Positions 60,225-64,000 of a stretch of DNA of 64,000 nt are shown piece by piece (position 1 is the stretch's first letter; the number at the start of each line of letters is the position of its first letter). The position numbers were made by a program, and so were the translations under genes. Below the pieces are notes generated by a model that saw only the letters and a list, made by a program, of their open reading frames with translations, had not been told where the DNA came from and did no database searches. The stretch is from Micromonospora gifhornensis (GTDB lineage Bacteria > Actinomycetota > Actinomycetes > Mycobacteriales > Micromonosporaceae), in contig NZ_BOPA01000021.1 in assembly GCF_016863515.1 (NCBI RefSeq), positions 161,683-225,682 on the forward strand, given 5' to 3'.

Positions 60225-61814
60225 TCAGGGGGTGGTGAGGTCGGTGTCGACCTGGATGAGCCGGGGTTCCCCGGCAGCGAGGGCGTCGGTGACCGCCTCG
60301 ACGAGTGCCGTACGGCTGGAGACCGCGACGCCGGTGACGCCGTAACCGGCGGCCAGCGCGGTGAAGTCGATGCCGGGGATGTCCAGGCCCGGGGTTTCCC
60401 CGGCCTCCAGCACCCCTGCGAACCAGCGCAGGGCGCCGTACGTCCCGTTGCGCAGGATGACGAAGATGACCGGGATGCGGTAGCGGGCGGCGGTCCACAG
60501 CGCGGTGATGCCGTAGTTGGCCGACCCGTCCCCGACCAGGGCGACGACCTGCCGGTCGGGGTCGGCCACCTGCACCCCGACGGCCGCGGGCAGCCCGAAG
60601 CCGAGGCCGCCGGAGGCGGGGAAGTAGTAGCTGCCGGGCCGGCGCAGGTCCGCCTGCGCCCAGAAGGCACCGCTGGTCGAGGTGGATTCGGTGACCCAGA
60701 CGGTGTCGGCCGGAGCGGTGTCCCGCAGCACGGCGAACACCTCCTCAGGATGCAGCCGGCCCGCCGAGGCTGGTCGCGGCGTCGCAATGGGCGGCAACGG
60801 TACGAGGGCGGCCCGCCGCCCGGGGGTGACGGCGGCGGCCAGCCGGGTGAGGGTGTCGGCGAGATCGCAGACGATCGCGTCGCCCATCGGCGCGCGGGCG
60901 GCTTCGTCCGGGTCCACGGTCAGGTGCACCAGTCGGGTGCCCTCGGGCAGATACCTTCCCGGGTCGTACTGGTGGTAGCGGAACACCGGTGCGCCGACGA
61001 CCAGGACGAGGTCGTGTCCGGTCAGCAGGTCACTGATCGCCTTGACCCCGGCCGGCAGCACGCCGCGGAAGGCGGGGTGGCGGGTGGGGAACGGGCAGCG
61101 CGACGCCGACGGGGCGATCCAGGCCGGGGCGGCGAGGGCTTCGGCGAGCGCCACGGCATGGTCGTTCGCGGCGGTCGCGTCGACGTCGGGTCCGAGGATC
61201 AGCACCGGCCGGTCGGCGCGGTCCAGCACCGCGGCAAGCTCGGTGAGCTGCCGGGTGGTCAGCGCCGCGGCGGTCACGGTGGTACGGGACAGCAGGTGCC
61301 GCGCGTCGACGGAGGACTGGGCCTGCCAGTCGTCGTACGGCACCGACACGTACACCGGTCCCTGAGGTGCCAGCGTGGCGGTGTGGATCGCCTGGCTGAT
61401 GGTTCGGGGCACGTCCTCGGCGGCGGCCGGCTCGCTGCTCCACTTCACCAGCGGCCGGGGCAGCGCGGCGGCGTCCACGTTGGCGAGCATCACCTCCTGG
61501 CCGACCGTCGAGCGGACCTGCTGCCCGGCGGTGACCACAAGCGGGCTGTGCGAGTAGACCGAGTTCGTCAGTTGGCCCATCGCGTTGCCGCTGCCCGCTG
61601 CCGCGTGCAGGTTGACAAGCGCCGGGCCTCGGCGGGCCTGGGCATACCCGTCGGCCATGGCCAGCACCACGCCCTCGTGCAGGCCGAGGAGGTACCGGAA
61701 GTCGTCCGGCATACCGGCCAGGAACGGCAGCTCGTTCGAGCCGGGGTTGCCGAAGATGGTGGTCAGGCCGTGCGCCCGCAGCAGCTCGAAGGTCACGTCA
61801 CGCACGCTCGCCAC
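60225..61814 (-). CDS. mdlC: Benzoylformate decarboxylase-like ThDP enzyme
   Basis: 529 residues from GTG 61814, with GGAGAGG nine bases upstream. FGNPGSNELPFLAGMP near residue 22 contains the serine found in MdlC, LHEGVVLAMADGYA the ThDP-activating glutamate, and NLHAAAGSGNAMGQL the active-site histidine. The ThDP motif is LVGDGSANYGITALW. It decarboxylates aromatic or branched 2-oxo acids to aldehydes. The MdlC-specific residues make benzoylformate a good guess. First gene of a two-gene operon divergent from an IclR regulator. Confidence 0.85.
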   Translation of the reverse strand: MASVRDVTFELLRAHGLTTIFGNPGSNELPFLAGMPDDFRYLLGLHEGVVLAMADGYAQARRGPALVNLHAAAGSGNAMGQLTNSVYSHSPLVVTAGQQVRSTVGQEVMLANVDAAALPRPLVKWSSEPAAAEDVPRTISQAIHTATLAPQGPVYVSVPYDDWQAQSSVDARHLLSRTTVTAAALTTRQLTELAAVLDRADRPVLILGPDVDATAANDHAVALAEALAAPAWIAPSASRCPFPTRHPAFRGVLPAGVKAISDLLTGHDLVLVVGAPVFRYHQYDPGRYLPEGTRLVHLTVDPDEAARAPMGDAIVCDLADTLTRLAAAVTPGRRAALVPLPPIATPRPASAGRLHPEEVFAVLRDTAPADTVWVTESTSTSGAFWAQADLRRPGSYYFPASGGLGFGLPAAVGVQVADPDRQVVALVGDGSANYGITALWTAARYRIPVIFVILRNGTYGALRWFAGVLEAGETPGLDIPGIDFTALAAGYGVTGVAVSSRTALVEAVTDALAAGEPRLIQVDTDLTTP

Positions 61815-61889
61815 CGCACAGTTCCTCTCCGTCGACCCCCGACCAGTAGACCTTGATCTTCCGTCACGCAGAAGGGTCTGGGAGAAGGG

Positions 61890-61904
61890 TTCCTCTGTGC
61901 GGAA
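61890..61904. promoter_or_regulatory. Candidate IclR operator
   Basis: TTCCTCTGTGCGGAA is a TTCC-N7-GGAA palindrome, like known IclR-family sites, placed in the 128-base gap between the decarboxylase gene and the IclR gene. A looser inverted pair CCGCACAG / CTGTGCGG (near 61815 and 61895) spans the same gap. Confidence 0.5.
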
Positions 61905-61942
61905 TACTGCGCGGGTCGGCGGCGAGCAGTGGGAGGCAGGTC

Positions 61943-62671
61943 ATGGAGTCGGTGGGCAACGCGCTACGAGCCCTGCTGTATCTCGGCGCCCAGGAGTCGG
62001 TGAGCGTGGCGGACCTCGGCCGGCACCTGCAGGTCGCCCCGTCCACCGCGCACCGGCTGCTGTCCACGCTCAAGGAGTTCGACTTCGCCCGCCAGGACGA
62101 CTCCCGCCGGTACCGGCTCGGCCCTGCGGCACACGAGGTCGCCACCCGACAGGCCCCCTGGGACGTCGTCGCCGCCGTCCGCCCCCACATGGAACACCTG
62201 GCCGCGACCACCCGCGAGACGGTCAACCTGATCGGCTTGCAGGGTGCCTGTGTCGTCTTCCTCGACGGCGTCGAGAGCACGCAGACCGTCCGGGTCGGCG
62301 TCCGCACCGGCGACCGACTACCCGCCTACACCACCGCCGGCGGCAAGGCCCTGCTCGCCCAGATGCGCCCGAAGGACATCCGGGCGCTGCATCCGCGGAC
62401 CCTGGCCGCGCTGACCGCCGCCACGATCACCACGACCGACCAACTGATCAAGGAACTCGACGCCGTACGCTCCCGCGGCTACGCGTCGAACATCGAAGAA
62501 TGCGTCGACGGTGTGTACGCCGTCGGCGTGGCCGTCGTCCACCCCACCCGGGGCGCCGTGGCCGCACTCACCATCTCCGCCCCCGCACACCGGGTCGACG
62601 AGCGGCGCGCCGACCTCCTCGCCCAGCACCTCCTCCACGCCAACACCCGCCTCACGCAGGGCTGGCGGTGA
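61943..62671 (+). CDS. IclR-family transcriptional regulator
   Basis: 242 residues from ATG 61943, with GGGAGG about seven bases upstream. The N-terminal winged helix includes SVADLGRHLQVAPSTAHRLL (helix-turn-helix at about residues 20-40). The effector domain has ETVNLIGLQGACVVFLDGVE, RLPAYTTAGGKALLAQ and NIEECVDGVYAVGVAV. It is divergent from the decarboxylase/dehydrogenase operon and is its likely regulator, with the 2-oxo acid or a related aromatic as candidate effector. Confidence 0.9.
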   Translation: MESVGNALRALLYLGAQESVSVADLGRHLQVAPSTAHRLLSTLKEFDFARQDDSRRYRLGPAAHEVATRQAPWDVVAAVRPHMEHLAATTRETVNLIGLQGACVVFLDGVESTQTVRVGVRTGDRLPAYTTAGGKALLAQMRPKDIRALHPRTLAALTAATITTTDQLIKELDAVRSRGYASNIEECVDGVYAVGVAVVHPTRGAVAALTISAPAHRVDERRADLLAQHLLHANTRLTQGWR

Positions 62672-62779
62672 CTACCGAGTTCCCGTCCGGTTCAACTCGC
62701 GTTCCAGGAATGGTCCGAACGACTGCTGGTCTACTACCGTTTCGACAGGTGTCGCCACACGCTGCGGTATGCCACATTG

Positions 62780-64000
62780 ATGACCATGGCCCGCGTGACG
62801 GTTGGCACCACCGATAACCCTGCTGACCAAGCTCGACTCGCCGTGTTGATCAGCGATTATGAGATGGCGCGCGATGATGAACGCACCCATGTCGCAACCA
62901 TGGCGGCGATGATCGGTGTAGCGGTAGCCCTTGCCACTGCCGTTGTGGCGGTCATTAGCCAGACCTGCCAGTTCACGGGGAAAGCGGACTGCATCAAGGC
63001 AGACGATGCGTTGCTCGCCGCAACCCCGCTGCCGACCCTCGCCGTGCTGGCGTACATGCAGATGATCGGCATCTCTGCAACGATACGCTCGTACTACATG
63101 CGGGCGATAGAGACGGAGCTGCAGCAGTATGCGGCAGATCGGCTGATAGCGATCCCACAGTTGCGCCCTGCCAGCCTCATCGGCGTGACAACCCAGATAA
63201 CCAGCTTGCGGCGCGGACGACTCGGCCATCGACTACTCTCCCTGCTGATCTACTTCTGCGTCGTGGTCGTCTTCGGCGGACTCGCCCTGTATGTCGCACT
63301 CAAGCTCGAACGGCCGTGGCAGCTGATCATGCTTGTCGCGTACGGCCTTTTCGCACTCCTGTTCACCGTCGAGGTGATGGTCACCGCGGTCGGCGGGAAT
63401 TCACTTTTCTTCAAGCATATAGCGAGATACGCGGCACGAACCGTGGACTTTCGTAGGCCCGAGCCTCCTCTCGATTACGAACGCAAGCTCTGGTCCTACC
63501 TGATATGGCCGAGAACTGCAGACTGGATCAAGTGGCTCATCGTGCCGGCAATCGCCGGACCCCTCCTCTGGGCTGGACCTATCCGGCTCGATTGGAGTGG
63601 ACTGTGGAACGCGTTGGCTGTCTGGTTCGCACTGGAGTTCCTGATCTATACCGCGCGTTATCAATGGAACGACATAATCGGACTGGCCGACGACGCCGCC
63701 CATCCCGCGAAGAAGGCGCGGAAGCGATTGCCGATGGGCGCCAGCCAGAAGATTATGCGACACAACGTACGATGGTCAGCCGCCGCGGCTCTCACACGTA
63801 TTGCAATTGCCTTAGGGATCGGCGCCACCCTCGGCATGCCGTGGGTGATGACTTGCCTTATCGCTGCAGTCTTCGGCATCGCTATACCGTATGAGTACCT
63901 GCGGCGCCGTCCCGCCTCGGTGCGACCAGAGCAGACAACACCAGTAACCATCGCGATCTGGATCACAGTTGGACTCGGCTATGTCCTACGTGCCGCCACT
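62780..64000 (+). CDS. Polytopic membrane protein with UbiA-like C-terminal part (runs off the right edge)
   Basis: 407 codons from ATG 62780 (ATG 62786 also possible), open to the end of the window. The N-terminal ~200 residues resemble an actinobacterial membrane family of unknown function: DYEMARDDERTH, a membrane helix at about 41-60, another at 78-99, then IRSYYMRAIETELQQY. After further helices, ARYQWNDIIGLADDAAHP followed by AKKARKRLP recalls the N-D-x-x-D and K/R-rich loop of UbiA prenyltransferases, which bind the diphosphate through Mg2+. Codons are less GC-rich than the host (63% on one counted line), a sign of transfer. UbiA assignment is by pattern only. Confidence 0.65.
   Translation, partial: MTMARVTVGTTDNPADQARLAVLISDYEMARDDERTHVATMAAMIGVAVALATAVVAVISQTCQFTGKADCIKADDALLAATPLPTLAVLAYMQMIGISATIRSYYMRAIETELQQYAADRLIAIPQLRPASLIGVTTQITSLRRGRLGHRLLSLLIYFCVVVVFGGLALYVALKLERPWQLIMLVAYGLFALLFTVEVMVTAVGGNSLFFKHIARYAARTVDFRRPEPPLDYERKLWSYLIWPRTADWIKWLIVPAIAGPLLWAGPIRLDWSGLWNALAVWFALEFLIYTARYQWNDIIGLADDAAHPAKKARKRLPMGASQKIMRHNVRWSAAAALTRIAIALGIGATLGMPWVMTCLIAAVFGIAIPYEYLRRRPASVRPEQTTPVTIAIWITVGLGYVLRAAT

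Overview
The window looks like chromosome from a high-GC Gram-positive actinobacterium, most likely Micromonosporaceae and probably Micromonospora itself. The grounds are the GC content (a hand count of one line near 6.1 kb gives 72%), frequent GTG starts, a coproheme-type haem block (HemE, HemG/Y, HemQ), DUF3000, an XRE/DUF5753-DUF397 pair, LigC, and -10 boxes placed six bases before start codons. The genus is inference, not proof. I recognised no rRNA, tRNA or CRISPR array.

Layout. 0-1 kb: the start of a sugar ABC-transporter lipoprotein, with a 17-bp-spaced promoter set between two CebR/LacI-type operators. 1-5 kb: a pRiA4b-ORF3-like protein, a RibD-type reductase and a large membrane protein with hydrolase motifs. 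5-12.3 kb: a tight operon HerA-like ATPase / SbcD / SbcC / NurA / spermidine-synthase-like protein, the gene set archaea use for DNA end resection. 12.4-14.8 kb: ECF sigma factor, zinc-binding anti-sigma factor and a repeat lipoprotein. 14.8-22.4 kb: three Stealth-family sugar-phosphate transferases and one glycosyltransferase, a surface phosphoglycan locus. 22.8-26.9 kb: AlkA-like glycosylase, LigC ligase and a TAP-like secreted peptidase.

27-36.6 kb: an accessory island of lower GC (57% on one counted line), with every gene on the minus strand. It holds an ISAs1-family element with a 10-bp target duplication that splits one gene, a frameshifted gene, a 71-bp scrap of a TAP-peptidase gene, recognisable SUKH-3 and SUKH-4 type immunity proteins, several unrecognised small proteins, and a Clp-N-repeat protein near each end. 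No toxin gene is visible, so it reads as a polyimmunity locus. 36.6-43.8 kb: an HxlR regulator colliding head-on with a DUF899 gene, lipoproteins, a secreted C39 peptidase, a GNAT enzyme, and an XRE/DUF397 pair with a divergent two-gene unit.

44-49.5 kb: LigD-type polymerase, MsrB, a DUF305 lipoprotein, two secreted copper LPMOs (one chitin-type, one cellulose-type) and small proteins. 49.6-53 kb: hemE-hemG-hemQ, bracketed by an inverted pair of 55-bp repeats. 53-58.5 kb: DUF3000, an RNase D-like nuclease and a fatty-acid beta-oxidation pair. 59-62.7 kb: an IclR regulator divergent from a benzoylformate decarboxylase / amino-acid dehydrogenase operon. The window ends inside a membrane protein whose C-terminal part resembles UbiA prenyltransferases.

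Recurrent themes are double-strand break repair (HerA-SbcCD-NurA, LigC, LigD polymerase), polysaccharide use (CebR-type operators, LPMOs) and surface glycan synthesis.
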